A stretch of DNA of 64,000 bases from Morinoia aosen (lineage: Eukaryota > Arthropoda > Malacostraca > Amphipoda > Talitridae): positions 19,515,009 to 19,579,008 of the forward strand of contig CM059578.1 in assembly GCA_030386875.1 (NCBI GenBank), in the 5' to 3' direction. Positions 35,161 through 46,167 of this stretch are shown here, one piece after another. Positions within the stretch are counted from its first letter, which is position 1. The number at the start of each line of letters is the position of its first letter. The notes under the pieces were generated by a model. That model did no database searches. It had not been told where the DNA came from and saw only the letters and a list, made by a program, of their open reading frames with translations. The translations under genes were made by a program, and so were the position numbers.

Positions 35161-36823
35161 TGTCACGATACAATGCTTCTCAAGCACGTAACGTAGGAGG
35201 ACTTGCAACCTCCGCAAAATAAATAAAATGTACACCTTTCTGCTCGCCAGCTACCCACATAATTAGTCATGGAGAATAATGGGCCTCAAGATTAAACACA
35301 TTTATTTTGAGTGAACACATGGAGCTGACACAGGGAAATTATGTTATCGCAACACTCATATTCGCACCAGAGCCCTCAGGCAAGATGCTAATGATTTGCG
35401 ACATGGCACTTTAAAAATTTAGACACACGAAATGAATATTCTAGTTAATGCACACATGAATGAATGGTTACGTATAACATAGGTTAGAACCCACTTCACA
35501 AAATCGGACACATGAAATGAATCTTCTAGTTAGTGCACACATGAATGCATGGTTACGTCAAACATGGGTTAGACCCCTCGGCTATTAAACACCACGTGCT
35601 GCCTAATTCATATTACACACTGCGCGCCAAATGGATTTGCACTGTTCAGCGTGCTGCTGCGTATCTAAACTGGCACCACGGCCATCCTCTGGAGTTCATG
35701 CTGCAATACAGCACTCGCATTTTGTTAACGCTTCGTTGACATTACTTTACTGTTGGTTCCTTTTGCCTTACTGCAGCTGAATACTCCTCGATCGTTGACC
35801 GGTTGAGACATGTAAGCACTGTACCCCGGGCACTCCTGTCAGCAGCGAGCACCAGGCTGCTGACCACTTCACGACTCTGATACTGCCCGGCTGCAGCTAC
35901 TGCCCTCGGTCTCAGCTGACGCGTAGGCCAGCTTCCCAACCCGCCTGTGCAAATAATAAGCGGGGTTGAGTCATCTATTCCCCGAGACATAAACGTTATA
36001 TCCCCTCCGAGAATTGACATGAAGCTTCAACTGACAATGTGGCTATTCCCGACATGATTAATTGACTTTCTCCCCTTTTTACTAGAACAAATCACAAGCG
36101 CTTTGTTACATTAAAACATCAAGCCTGCACTTTAATAATAAACACGAATATTCTAATTCCCCATTCTATGCCGTCTCAAAAAAAAAAACCCTATGAAAAA
36201 TGATCATTTTACCGTCATACAAAAAGTCAAGCTCAAGGCATCCTGTTTGAGATAATAAATCCCACACGCCCCGGATTGAAAAATTAAACATTTGCATAGA
36301 TCCAAAGACTGATCCTAGCACAGAACAAAGAATATAATCTCACCTCTCATCTTGGCACACGCAGGCCTACATCTTCACTTAGTCAGGATCACGCAGAAAT
36401 AGACCGGCTGCTTTCAAGCCTCAGCTTATATATCTCACCCCCACAAAGGACGCGTCCCGTGCGGCATTGCGCTATACCCGCGCCAAGCTGAACGTGACGT
36501 ATCCCTTCGTGATTGGCTATCCCTCGCAATATTGCTACGCATATTTCTCAAAATAAACCCATAACTCCTTGATTTCTTAACCCGTGGGCAATTAGGTTTT
36601 TAACCCCTTCCTTTCCGTGCTATGTATTCACGTTGCACTCGTCTTATTATGTATTCAATTTGGCGCACTAGCTTTTCAGTCCAGTCGCTACCCTCTACGT
36701 ACTCCTCCCATCTGCTGATGTGGTGCACCCCTCATCCCCTCACGATCGCGCTCTGCTGCAGAGCCCGTTGCCTTGCTGCGTAGCTTCGGTTTTCATATGC
36801 CTAATATAAATTGTATCCTAACA
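35161..36823 (-). repeat. 5' LTR of the non-coding retrotransposon
   Basis: This is the transcription-initiating LTR in the inferred minus orientation, with the TATATAAG box at plus positions 36425-36433. It is aligned without net gap to 27172-28834. The 4-bp CTGA follows at 36824-36827. Confidence 0.85.
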
Positions 36824-38094
36824 CTGATAGGTGGAATAAAACAATTGGTAGCAAAATATCAATGTAATAAAAAAACCGACTCGGACTCGACTCGACTCGG
36901 ACATCACGTGCACACTGTCCGAGTCGAGACCACGCACATCATTTTCAAAAAAATTAGTAAAAAATATAAACAATTGGCCTAGGTTAAATATTTCAATTTG
37001 GAGAAGTAAACACTGATGGGGGGCACATATTAATGCTAAAAATAATTCACTTCCATCAATAAAACACTTCGAAAAATCACTCAGTATTTAGCCGTGGCAA
37101 ACACCCATTTCCAGCCTTTTCCATGGCTTTATCTCACATATAGTACATTATAGTTGTAAGAACTATGCAATCATTCACTTTTTAATTGATTTTTCCAGTA
37201 CACTTAATTTGCATGAATTGTCAAAAATTGTCCGAGTCGAGAACACGGCATAATTTTGTTTAGCGGGCACCCCAAACGAGTCCATTGTTGTTTAGGCACT
37301 CCGTATTATCACTGATTTTATGCCAATATGGCACATTACATAACAAAACTTATCACAAGTTGATCACGCCTTATTCGTGGTCATGGCACAATATATCCTG
37401 ATGCCGAAAATTAAGATCGCGACCTCTTAAAATCGAAATTCTTACCTTGCTTACAAGCGGAGCGTCGGCGGGGAGGTTTGCAAATGACGTCTATTTAGGA
37501 CTGCCCTCCCTCATACGTCATAGCTCTGAGGTCATCCTAGGCTCGATCGTTCATTGGTTAATCAAGACTACTGTCCGGGTCGAGACCTTGTCCGGGTCGT
37601 GAACACATCACCCTATGTGATACATGCTTTCATTATTTATTATGAATTTAGTTACGGTCGCTTATCAACTTCTCAACTCAACGAAATATTTTCAGTTTTT
37701 CACGTGTTTAAATAAAATAGAATTCGCTCAACGTTTTTACTGCAAAAGGCCAATCGTTAAAATTCTATGCCTCTGCAAACCTACAAAATGCAACTTTTCG
37801 ATGCAACTATCATAATTGGGCTGAAAAAGCTAGTCTGCTCGTGATCGTTATTTCTACAGTACAAAATATCGCTCTTATATAGTCGTCTTACAATGAGAAT
37901 TTTGTGTTTTACTATGTCTGCTTCTACTTGAACAATTGATTGTCATTTTCTATCAATGTGACCGTATAAAAATATGATTTACTTCATTTTTCAGCCCGAA
38001 GGTGGTAATAGTTTCATTGAAACGTTGCATTTTTTAGGTTGATATGGGTATAAAATTTTAACGATTGACATTTTGCAGTAAAAAACATTACGAT

Positions 38095-38427
38095 TGCTTT
38101 ATTGCCAAATTTCAATTCAAATACATCTAAAAACATATGAAAGACGGCTTTTTTGAAAGCATTATTGCTTGCTATGAAACACAACTGAATTTTTGCATTT
38201 TGCACATTTCTATAGATATATATATTAAGTGATAAATTTATCTTTCTTTTTAAATATTATGCAAGTGCACAACGAACTGCATTGCGGCATCTGGTCACTC
38301 ATACTTGGACGATACAACGACTTCTGGCAATGAGTTCAACTCTGGACCAGTGCACATGACGAACCCTACACGCACACGGTCGCTGCAACACACGCACAGA
38401 GAGTGGAGCAACTTTGACGTGGGTGCA
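38095..38427. repeat. Right end of the 1-kb long-TIR element family
   Basis: It ends GCAACTTTGACGTGGGTGC, matching 11454-11472, preceded by ACGCACACGGTCGCTG, CTGGACCAGTGCACATGA and CGACTTCTGGCAATGAG. The following 38430-38570 is a loop between GACGTGGGCTCG and its inverse CGAGCCCACGTC. The sequence 37616-38095 holds nothing recognisable. Confidence 0.6.
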
Positions 38428-38855
38428 GCCGGACGTGGGCTCGCTTTGAAATTCACAGTAATTTTTTAGTTACATTGAAAAACCTATGGAAAAATGAATG
38501 ATCTTTAATTTTTTATTTTATTTAAAAAAAAAATTGCAAATTTCATAACGAGCCCACGTCAAGCTATGCAGCAACAATTTTTGCATTCAATGAAACCTAA
38601 ATCATTGCTCTACTAGAATAACTTTCGGAGGAGATAGCTTTTGAAAATACCCTTTTTTCACCCATTTTTCTCCATTATCTCAGTAATTAATTCGAAAATT
38701 GAAAAAAGTCTGGGATACGCACCTATAACCCTATCACAAATACATACGTTACAAATACATACCAAATTTCATAAATCTGGATCCCATAGAACCAATGTGA
38801 GAGCCATTTCTAGAATGACTCCGGACGTTTCCCTTCAACTTTTTTCTGTCGGGAC

Positions 38856-38978
38856 ATGAAGAGCCTCGTGCATGAGACGCCCGTGGAATCAGAGGAAGAT
38901 TTGATTGCCAGGATTGCGGTGGCTGCTGGAGACATAGCAGAAAAGAGAGTAGTGTTCGAACGAGTACGGCAGTCTTCT
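38856..38978 (+). pseudogene. DUF4817-type transposase C-terminus
   Basis: The open stretch KSLVHETPVESEEDLIARIA followed by AAGDIAEKRVVFERVRQS matches the C-terminal tail characteristic of the insect DUF4817/IS630-like transposases. It stops where the Harbinger element begins at 38981. No DDE domain is recognisable upstream in 38440-38850, so only the tail of this second element remains. Confidence 0.6.
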
Positions 38979-38980
38979 AA

Positions 38981-39512
38981 AGGCGCGTACTCACTTGCAG
39001 ACATGTTGCGCGAGTGTCTTTAGACCGTCTAAAGACACCAGTTTTGCCTCGTTTAGCGTCCATACTACGATTTGAATTTCTCGTCTAATCTCTGACAGTA
39101 CGTCATGGAGGACATTGCTTTGTGCGGAGTAAGTTCCTGCTTAGCGATAATTGCTAGTGAAAAAACGAGAGAACGTAAACGTTGGTGGAGTCGCGAAGTG
39201 TTCGCTGACGGACCTAGTTTCGGAATTTCAGAAGACGCCATGGGTTTTCGAAATTTCGCACGACTAACTCCTCCTGATTTCGAAGATTTGCTTTTGATGG
39301 TTGGTGGACTGATAACGAAAAAGACTAAAAACTTTAGATAATCTACCCCAGCTTCACTTCGACTAGCAGTCACACTGCGTTTCTGAGCAAGTGGAGACTC
39401 TTTCACGAACCTCATGTGTACCTTGAGAATATCTAAGCAGGCAATATCACAAATGGTACCAGAGGTTTGCGAAGTAATTATCTCATCATTAAAACAACTT
39501 GTAAAGGTATGT
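38981..39512 (+). mobile_element. 5' part of a PIF/Harbinger element
   Basis: TAA (38978-38980) is followed by AGGCGCGTACTCACTTGCAG, a plausible Harbinger terminus, and then by a Harbinger-nuclease-type N-terminus. The opposite inverted repeat was not found, so the right side is lost or beyond recognition. The insertion interrupts the DUF4817 tail. No catalytic DDE domain is visible in 39520-40450. Confidence 0.55.
39105..39506 (+). pseudogene. Harbinger nuclease N-terminal exon with two stops
   Basis: The frame starts MEDIALCGVSSCLAIIASEK. It continues RWWSREVF and MGFRNFARLTPPDFEDLLLM, passes a TAA after NFR (39339-39341) and a TGA near 39384, and goes on in the same frame with LMCTLRISKQAISQMVPEV and IISSLKQLVK. 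This is the HARBI1-like N-terminal region that precedes the DDE nuclease. A GT (GTATG) directly after QLVK could be the exon's donor. Two in-frame stops make it a pseudogene. The 181-residue minus-strand frame over it is a shadow. Confidence 0.7.
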
Positions 39513-39519
39513 ATAAAAC

Positions 39520-40480
39520 ACGAATTTACATTTAAACGAATGAATTCATTCAAGTTTTGGACCTCCTTTCGAATACGCTCCACACTCGTGCAAAGGGGGG
39601 TATATATCACAGAAAAAAAGTCTATTGCCCATGATAACTCACGTATCTTATTATTAAAAAAACATTAGTCAGGACTTACAATAGGTGACTCTAACTCAAA
39701 TGATTTAATGGTAACATACCGGTTGGGTATTAAAAGTACAAAAGATTTTACTGTCCATAACTGTTAATTTTTCATAGAAAAGCTACATGTTATATTGACG
39801 TTTATTGTTTCTTTATTCTTAATATTCCAGTACAATAGTAAATCTTGAGCAAGAAAGCAAGCAAAATAGCGAAAGCAAAAAATGTGGCTAATTTTACTCT
39901 TATTACGTAGTAATGAAAACAAAAAAGAAGAAAATTCCAATGGATGAATCTAACATCAGTTGTATGATGAACTAAGGTCCTCTACTTTCTCATCCAAATA
40001 TGCTACTGACAACTTTCTAACATCGCTTTTCATGAACAAACTCACAAGTTTCAGGCATTATTGTTCTTATTACATATTGGTTAAGGTGTTCGTGCACTAC
40101 AAAAATTCTTGCAAATCATTGATACCTTCAACCCTTGATTCTGATAGCTGCTGAAATGAAGCAGGTGATTTATGATGAGCAGGTGTGTGTATATGCTACA
40201 TATTCATTACCTGTTCACTATAGAAAACTATTTCACAAGCCATATAATTAACTTTTTGTTTTATTTTGAATCAAAATAAATGTTTTCTATTTCCACATGT
40301 TTATTTCTAAAAGGTGCTCATTCTGTGTCAAAGAACTTCAACACTAGGTTGGGACAATTAAAATGTACGTACAATGATAAAAAAACAAAGTTTCTGATGT
40401 ATTTTAAAAATATTTGTGATTTCAGAGTGACATCTGAAGAAATTTATTGCACAAAAATTCAGGACACTAAGCTAAAATAT
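39520..40480. other. No gene recognised
   Basis: AT-rich sequence with scattered short frames and no matched repeats. Confidence 0.4.
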
Positions 40481-40489
40481 TGACATGTT

Positions 40490-40990
40490 GCATTTTGACT
40501 TCCATCTTGCATTTGGCAAATCAGAATTTAATGCAACACAAGCTGAAAGGACCTCAAAATACAAGAGATCAATGACATAGACTAAATATAATCCTTTCTT
40601 GCAGTTGTGAGCTGGTGCACAGGTACTGATGCCATTTGGAGGTCTTAGGTTGTTGCTCTTTTGTGATTGTTCATGTGAGTTATGCCAAGAACATGGCACA
40701 ACAGCACTTGTTCTCTCATTAGTAGGCTCAACTGCTGGAATTTTTTCATGTCTTACATTCCTACTAACCAGATAAGTTTTCCAGGTCTTTCTAGAATTGT
40801 TTTTAGCAATGAGTCGGTTGTAGGTATTTCATTCATAGAGACTTTATTGGAGCAATAATTACCTACACAAATTATTATGACTCGATATTCAATAGCAGAC
40901 AAAAAGATTGCATCAGCTGTGTATTTATTATATTCTAGAAGGGGATGCCATCAACGTTCACTTTAAAGTAATGAGAGATAGGCCCTACAC
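40490..40990 (-). pseudogene. Possible decayed transposon ORF
   Basis: On the minus strand near 40970 the stretch PISHYFKVNVDGIPF resembles the FxVNVDGxPLF motif of a transposase-like protein widespread in arthropods. It is followed by stops and by LLNIES and MKYLQP pieces in frame with that family's usual order. A Cys-rich 75-residue frame follows at 40472-40699. Assignment is tentative and the transposon class is not decided. Confidence 0.25.
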
Positions 40991-40999
40991 TCTCATTTT

Positions 41000-42348
41000 A
41001 GAAATTTGTTTTTAATTTTTTCAACACTGCTTATCCAATCAAAGTGCACACACTCTTAATTGCTCATGTCACTCATTTCACATCTAATTCATATCTTCAC
41101 TGTTACAAATTGACAAAGAGCTGTTGGAATTATCAGTCGATCAGCTGATCAGTCCGATTCACTGCGCGTGTTTTGAACTCTTTCTGGAGAAATGACTTTC
41201 TGAGGAGCTACCTACGTCGGTTTGAATTTTCTAAACACGCAACAATCCTTGGCCTTTTCTGTCTTTCACTTTATTCATAGAATAATTTTCTCATTCTTTG
41301 ATTTTCAATCACCATAGCATGTTGCTAAGCGTATTTTTTTACATTTTAAGCTTATCTCACAAACTAAGAACGACCAGGCTTAGCTTGACTAACGTGCTTG
41401 TTGTGAAGTTGCGACTGATGTCAACACTGACCGCTGCACGCTTCCGTGGTGAAATGTGTGCGACCAAAAAACTAGTCCTATATTTTTGCTATTTCATGTG
41501 ACAATGTAACTATTTCGCTGGCAATCAAAATTATTAAAATATTTTTCACTATGTAATAAAATAATTGATGAATAAGTTCAATAATATGATGCAAATTTGG
41601 CAGTAATTATTATTGCTGGAGTAATACCACAGGCCCTTTATGTACATGCTTGTACAATTTATACAATAGTTGCATTTAAAATATGGAAGTTGCATTTCAA
41701 TGGCTCATAATAATTTTAGCCCTGATGCATGTAGAAAGATTTTCCCTATATCAATGCGCATGTTTATTATTTGTTCGTGTGTTACGCCATGCTTGTTTCA
41801 TATCAAATTGATCAAGTCATTTACGTTGGTCGTCGGAATTCCAAGTTTTCATAGCTAGGAGCATAACAACGAAGGAATTTTAAGGGAGTTGGTATTTTAT
41901 TTCTATAACAAAATAATTGTTGTATAGATTGACTGGGTGCAGGAGTTTAAATTGTGAAAATAAGCAAACAAAATTTCCATCACGGCTAGCATATTTTACA
42001 AAAAATAACCTAAAATTCCCAGCGTTGTTCTCATAGAAAAATCGGAACATAGAATTGTACTCACTTGGTGGTAAGCTATTACTGAAAACGTAATGTATGT
42101 GAAATTTGATTTTAAACAAACCAAGTTCACTTGTGAATTGGCTTAATGTACATGTAAGGGGTTCTCTTACTCTAAAATTGACCTGTTTCAAATTTCACTT
42201 ATCGAATTTCTATTGCAACTAGGGCAACGAAAATGCATAACGATAAATAAAATTGAATTCGTAACACATTCACGTCATTGAAAAGTTTCCATTTTTGCAA
42301 TAGAAAAAGTTATCACGAGAACACATGAAAAAATATATACTGTATAGG
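41000..42348. other. No gene recognised
   Basis: Short frames at 41298-42191 show no family resemblance. No repeats were matched. Confidence 0.35.
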
Positions 42349-42650
42349 TATTGCGCGAAACACTTCTCCTTCTATAATTTTTAACGTAGAAGCTTTATTT
42401 TGGCTTCATTCGACGCGGAAAGAATGTAGCAACTGGAAAATGAAGAATTACTCTGAATTTCGAATTAAAAAAACTTATTGATACATTCGTCAAAATTTTT
42501 CTCAAAGTCCCAGATTTTTCACCATAGAAATATAATTTAGAGTTCAAATGAAATTCCACTTCGCTTCGCTGTTTCCACTGTCCTACCGCGTCGAATGAGA
42601 CGAAAATAAAGCTTCTACGTTAAAGATTGTAGAAGTGTTTTGCGCAATAT
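42349..42650. repeat. Foldback element of about 300 bp
   Basis: Left arm TATTGCGCGAAACACTTCTC, AACGTAGAAGCTTTATTTT and CATTCGACGCGG; right arm CCGCGTCGAATG, AATAAAGCTTCTACGTT and GTGTTTTGCGCAATA. The arms are about 65-70 bp. An AT dinucleotide tract follows (42650-42682). The next 1.4 kb to 44060 shows no gene. Confidence 0.7.
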
Positions 42651-44062
42651 ATATATATAGAAATTTTCCGATATATATATTACTTTTCATATGTTCGCGC
42701 AATAAATTTTGTCCTATTTCGGAGTTTTATTGAAGAAAATGTGTTTGGATTTCAATGTTACAAATCCATATGCATTTTGGTTTCCCAAGTTGCAAAATAA
42801 ATGCAAAAAAAAAGAAAATTTAAAAATTAGAAATTTTGTATGGCTAGAGATCCCTTAATTAACTTGAAAGTTACACGTTCGATTCGAAATCAAATTTTGG
42901 TTTCATAATCTACACTGGTTTAAAAACAAATACCTCTCATTGTAATTATTAATGAGCAGTGCCGATTTTTCTGTTATGATCACTGCAGACATTTCTGTCC
43001 CGAATTTTCTGCATTGATCTGCAGTGACCGGCGAAGAAAAATTTCATCCCGAACTGGGTCTCGCAATGATCCTAAAAAAGATGCACTGTCCCCAGATAAT
43101 CGATGCCGATCCGCACTAGCATTTCTGACCGGCCTGACATTTCCGGAACGTTTTCTTTAAGAATAAAAGCCACTATTAGCTTTTCTTTGTGTAATATGAT
43201 AATGTCTTTTGTTCTCGTCTGACTATTTACAATGTATTTGACACTTTCTTATTTTAATATACGCCCACGTTTTTTTTCATTTTCTATTTTTGGTGCAATA
43301 TGGAACGTTTTCAGTAAGAAAATTTGCAACTTCGCATAACTGCAACAATCATTGCAGATGAGATAGTGCATTGCTTTCAGTTACAATTTGTGTGTGACTA
43401 AGTGAAGTTTTCTCCAGTGTTCTGTGATTATTTTCACTGCAGCTCGTTACATTGTATTTAATTTTTTTAATTTGTCCCAATACCGAAATTTTTTACCTTA
43501 CTTCATTTTCAAATCTTCCTTAAGAAGAAATAATTAATTATATAATGCCGAGAATCACATACTCTTTCAGTTTTTAAAATTGTAAAAACATAATTATAAA
43601 AATCTCCATTTCAGCGTATGCTTACTTAGAAACTGGGGAATGATCAGAAGATAACAATTGAACATGATAATGATATAGTGAAATACAAACGTCTTAAAGA
43701 ACCAAACAACATTCAAGTAATAACTTCAGAAACGAGCAGACATTTTCATTATTAATACATGTTAACTTGACCTAAAGACAAGGAAGTAAACCAAACAAAG
43801 AGATCAAATTGAAGTACATAGGCACTACACATCGCTGAAAAAATCAATGGTTATTAATATCAGAATAAGCTAAGTAAATTTTTTTTATCAATAGTGATAA
43901 CATAACTTGAAGCTAGAAGTCTTTAAAAAAACGTTTTATGAAGTCTTATGTCTTTATGTCTTTAGAAGTCTTTATGTATCATACCGTAGCTTCGGATTTT
44001 GACAGAGAGTAATCACTTTCAATGTATCATAACCCAAAGACTAGAAATATTTTGATCACAAC

Positions 44063-44560
44063 CAGGGTTGCGAAGTCGGAGGAATAAATTGGCGATCGAC
44101 TCCGACTCCGACTCAGCCTTTTCCGAATTTTGCGACTCCGACTCCGACTCCACCTTTCCAGAATTATGCGACTCCGACTCCGACATTCCAGAATTTTGCG
44201 ACTCCGAATCCGACTCCACCTTTCCAGAATTTTGCGACTCCGACTCCGATTCCACCTAATCACAATTTTGTGACTCCAACTCCACCTACTCACAATTTAT
44301 AAGATGAATATTACTGGTTGCAGGTGTTCCAACCTGTACATATGGTTGTTATGATCTTTATTTACGAACGACTTTTAAATTGGCAATAGAATGTTAAAAA
44401 TCAAGTTTTACTTATAGATATCTACTAGTATGCATGATCCTTTAAAAAGTCGCAAGATATAGATGACAAACAAATAGATCCACCCCAATAGTACCCGCGA
44501 TTAATATATTCTTGTACATGTGCACTGGTGAAACTCGTGTCACAGATACAGTCATTAATT
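44063..44560. mobile_element. hAT-like element copy B with GACTCC subterminal repeats
   Basis: It begins CAGGGTTGCGAAGTCGGAGG and is colinear with 20330-20880: GACTCC hexamers, TCACAATTTATAAGATGAAT, TTACGAACGACTTTTAAATT, GATATAGATGA and GTACCCGCGATTAA. Both copies are preceded by ACAAC, which may be target preference or part of the element. The right end was not found. Serine/glutamate-rich open frames on both strands here arise from the hexamers. Confidence 0.6.
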
Positions 44561-45061
44561 AAAATAATATGGCAGTATTGAAATACAATACAAATGAAAC
44601 TTAAGGGCTAACTAAAGTAAAAACGCAGGCGCACCATCGGCGCAGAGGAACAGAGTTAGGTTAGGGAACTGAACACATAAAAAAAACTTATGATTTTGGG
44701 TAGGTATAACAGAAACTGGACTCGATACCACCTGCTGCCTGACACTTACCTAATGAGAAAAAATTATTTAAAAATTGATATTGTTATTATATGAGTGAAG
44801 GGTTGGCTGTTAAAAGTACAGGGAGGGTTTTAAAAAGGCCAAATACACGTTGAAGGATAAAATAAATATGGTGTCCGTACTTCGCGGTCTTTCAACCTAC
44901 CTCCCACTATAAGCGATGGCTTACAGTATATTTCTTCCGGCATCTTCCCTGATTCATTATAGATTACAAAATTAACTCCAATGTTCAGTAGCAATGACAA
45001 CTTGACATATATGATTACTAGCGCACACGTGCTGGTTGGCATTAATCTAAAAAATTTCATC

Positions 45062-45355
45062 CCTTCTTTCTTGAGTTAAATTCTCTCGTGCCACTCGATG
45101 CTGTCCAGCGTTATGCCGAAGAATTTCCTCGCTTCTTCCATGTGCTCAGCTCTCTCTAGCTACTCGGTGTTGCTCTAAATTATTCCGTAGAATTTCCAAA
45201 CGCCGGTCACGGGTCAATTTAGCTCTAGCTTCACGTTTGCAAGCAGCATTGCTTCATCTTGCCATTTCGCGTTGTTCATCCGATCGGCTTCGGCGTTTTT
45301 CTGCCTGACGAAGTCTTGCTACTTCTCCCTTGCGGCTGGACACATTTTTATTCAT
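45062..45355 (-). pseudogene. Arg-rich repeat protein fragment, possibly Helitron-associated
   Basis: From ATG 45355 the minus strand reads MNKNVSSRKGEVARLRQAEK and then, past TGA codons, two repeats of RLEILRNNLEQHRVARES / SEEILRHNAGQHRVAREN and a third start LTQERRDEIF. Short Arg/Glu-rich repeats like these precede helicases in many animal Helitrons, but no helicase or Rep motif follows. The 143-residue plus-strand frame overlapping it is a shadow. Confidence 0.3.
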
Positions 45356-45640
45356 GGTGGCCTCTTTTGCCGGAATTTTATTCTGAAATGTCTCTATTAT
45401 CTCCTGGGAGCTTTTCAAGAAAATCACAATCTCGAAAGCGATAACTCAAGTTCCAAAATCATTGGCTTTATACTAAGTAGTTGCCAGGTTACTTGTCAAA
45501 CGAATTTAAAACATTTCTTTTTGCATTATCAATTAAAAATATCAAAGCGACATGATGAATTTAAACAGAGAAAGCTCCATAGAAAATTTCTATTTGGAAA
45601 AATTAGCCGATTGCGTATTCTGGATTCCATAATCAAGAGG

Positions 45641-45677
45641 GGGTCACACGGACGGACGGACGGATGGACGGACGCGG
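45641..45677. repeat. GGAC/GGAT tetranucleotide microsatellite
   Basis: ACGGACGGACGGACGGATGG-type units, about six copies. Confidence 0.8.
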
Positions 45678-45819
45678 CTCCTTTTATAATAGTGATAAAC
45701 TAATTTCTATCGAGAGCTCAAAGTCTAGTCACCCCCAGAAACAGTTAATGAATCTGGTACGGGAAGACACTGTTTCCACAAGGTTTTTTTCAAATGAAAT
45801 AAATATACGAGGAGTTCGT

Positions 45820-45894
45820 GAGACTCGAACTCAGGACTAGAAATCACCGCGCCAACACGCTATCGACTGCGCCATCGATTACCCTAAAAGGGTG
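45820..45894 (-). ncRNA. tRNA-like (SINE head) unit, inverted copy
   Basis: Mirror copy of the 45903 unit, with B box GAGTTCGAGTCTC and A box TAGCGCAGTCGATAGCG on the minus strand. It is not a functional tRNA: the 5' GGGTGAT and 3' CGAACTCC ends do not form an acceptor stem. Confidence 0.5.
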
Positions 45895-45902
45895 CTCCTT
45901 TT

Positions 45903-45985
45903 AGGGTGATCGATAGCGCAGTCGATAGCGTGTTGGCGCGGTGATTTCTAGTCCTGAGTTCGAGTCTCACGAACTCCTCGTACAT
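45903..45985 (+). ncRNA. tRNA-like (SINE head) unit
   Basis: Starting GGGTGATCGATAGCGCAGTC, it has an A-box-like TAGCGCAGTCGATAGCG and a strong B box GAGTTCGAGTCTC inside a TGAG/CTCA T-arm, spaced as in a tRNA. The acceptor stem does not pair, so this is a tRNA-derived sequence, most likely the promoter head of a SINE, rather than a tRNA gene. Confidence 0.55.
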
Positions 45986-46167
45986 TTATTTCATTTGAAA
46001 AAAAAACTTGTGGAAGCAGTGTCTTCCCGTACCAGATTCATTAACTGTTTCTGGAGGTGATTAGACTTTGAGCTCTCGATACATATGGGAATAAAATATA
46101 TCTGTCAGGACAGTGCGCCTGCTTTCACTGTGCCAAACATTGCTTTCGTTGTGCTTCGATCACCTTT

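Larger units (their letters stand above)
27172..36823 (-). mobile_element. Complete LTR retrotransposon without coding capacity (LARD-like)
   Basis: Two 1663-bp direct repeats (27172-28834 and 35161-36823) lie exactly 7989 bp apart. They end in TG...CA and are flanked by the 4-bp duplication CTGA. Orientation is minus: the LTR has a TATATAAG box on that strand, and a purine-rich GAAGGGCGCGGGGA precedes the 28834 LTR on that strand, while no purine tract precedes 35161 on the plus strand. The 6.3-kb interior has no open frame above 91 residues on either strand. It must be mobilised by proteins of another element. A primer-binding site was not identified. Confidence 0.85.
26849..37613. mobile_element. 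TA-flanked DNA element with CCGGGTCGAGACC repeats, split by an LTR element
   Basis: The ends are inverted repeats beginning GGGTGATGTGTTCACGAC, flanked by TA (26847-26848 and 37614-37615) as in Tc1/mariner-type insertion. After removal of the nested retrotransposon (27172-36823 plus one CTGA) it would be about 1.1 kb with no transposase. The word TCCGGGTCGAGACC, or its G-to-A variant TCCGAGTCGAGA, occurs near both ends and internally (27033, 27055, 27075, 36900, 37226, 37572, 37590), in both orientations, like multiple transposase-binding sites. Confidence 0.75.
45710..46082. repeat. Near-perfect palindrome made of two tRNA-like units
   Basis: The arms, about 180 bp each with centre near 45897, are inverted copies from AGCTCAAAGTCTA through CAGAAACAGTTAATGAATCT, ACGAGGAGTTCGTGAGACTC and the tRNA-like core. 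Each arm carries the core described at 45903-45985. Arm identity is very high, so the inversion is recent or maintained by gene conversion. A third copy of the core lies at 46168. Confidence 0.8.

Noticed and set aside
39065-39610. 181-residue minus-strand frame
   Set aside because: It lies opposite the Harbinger exon, whose motifs are clear on the plus strand.
44019-44293. Ser/Glu- and Arg/Ser-rich open frames
   Set aside because: They are translations of GACTCC hexamers at a transposon end.
45272-45703. 143-residue plus-strand frame
   Set aside because: It overlaps the Arg-rich repeat on the minus strand and a GGAC microsatellite; no family resemblance.
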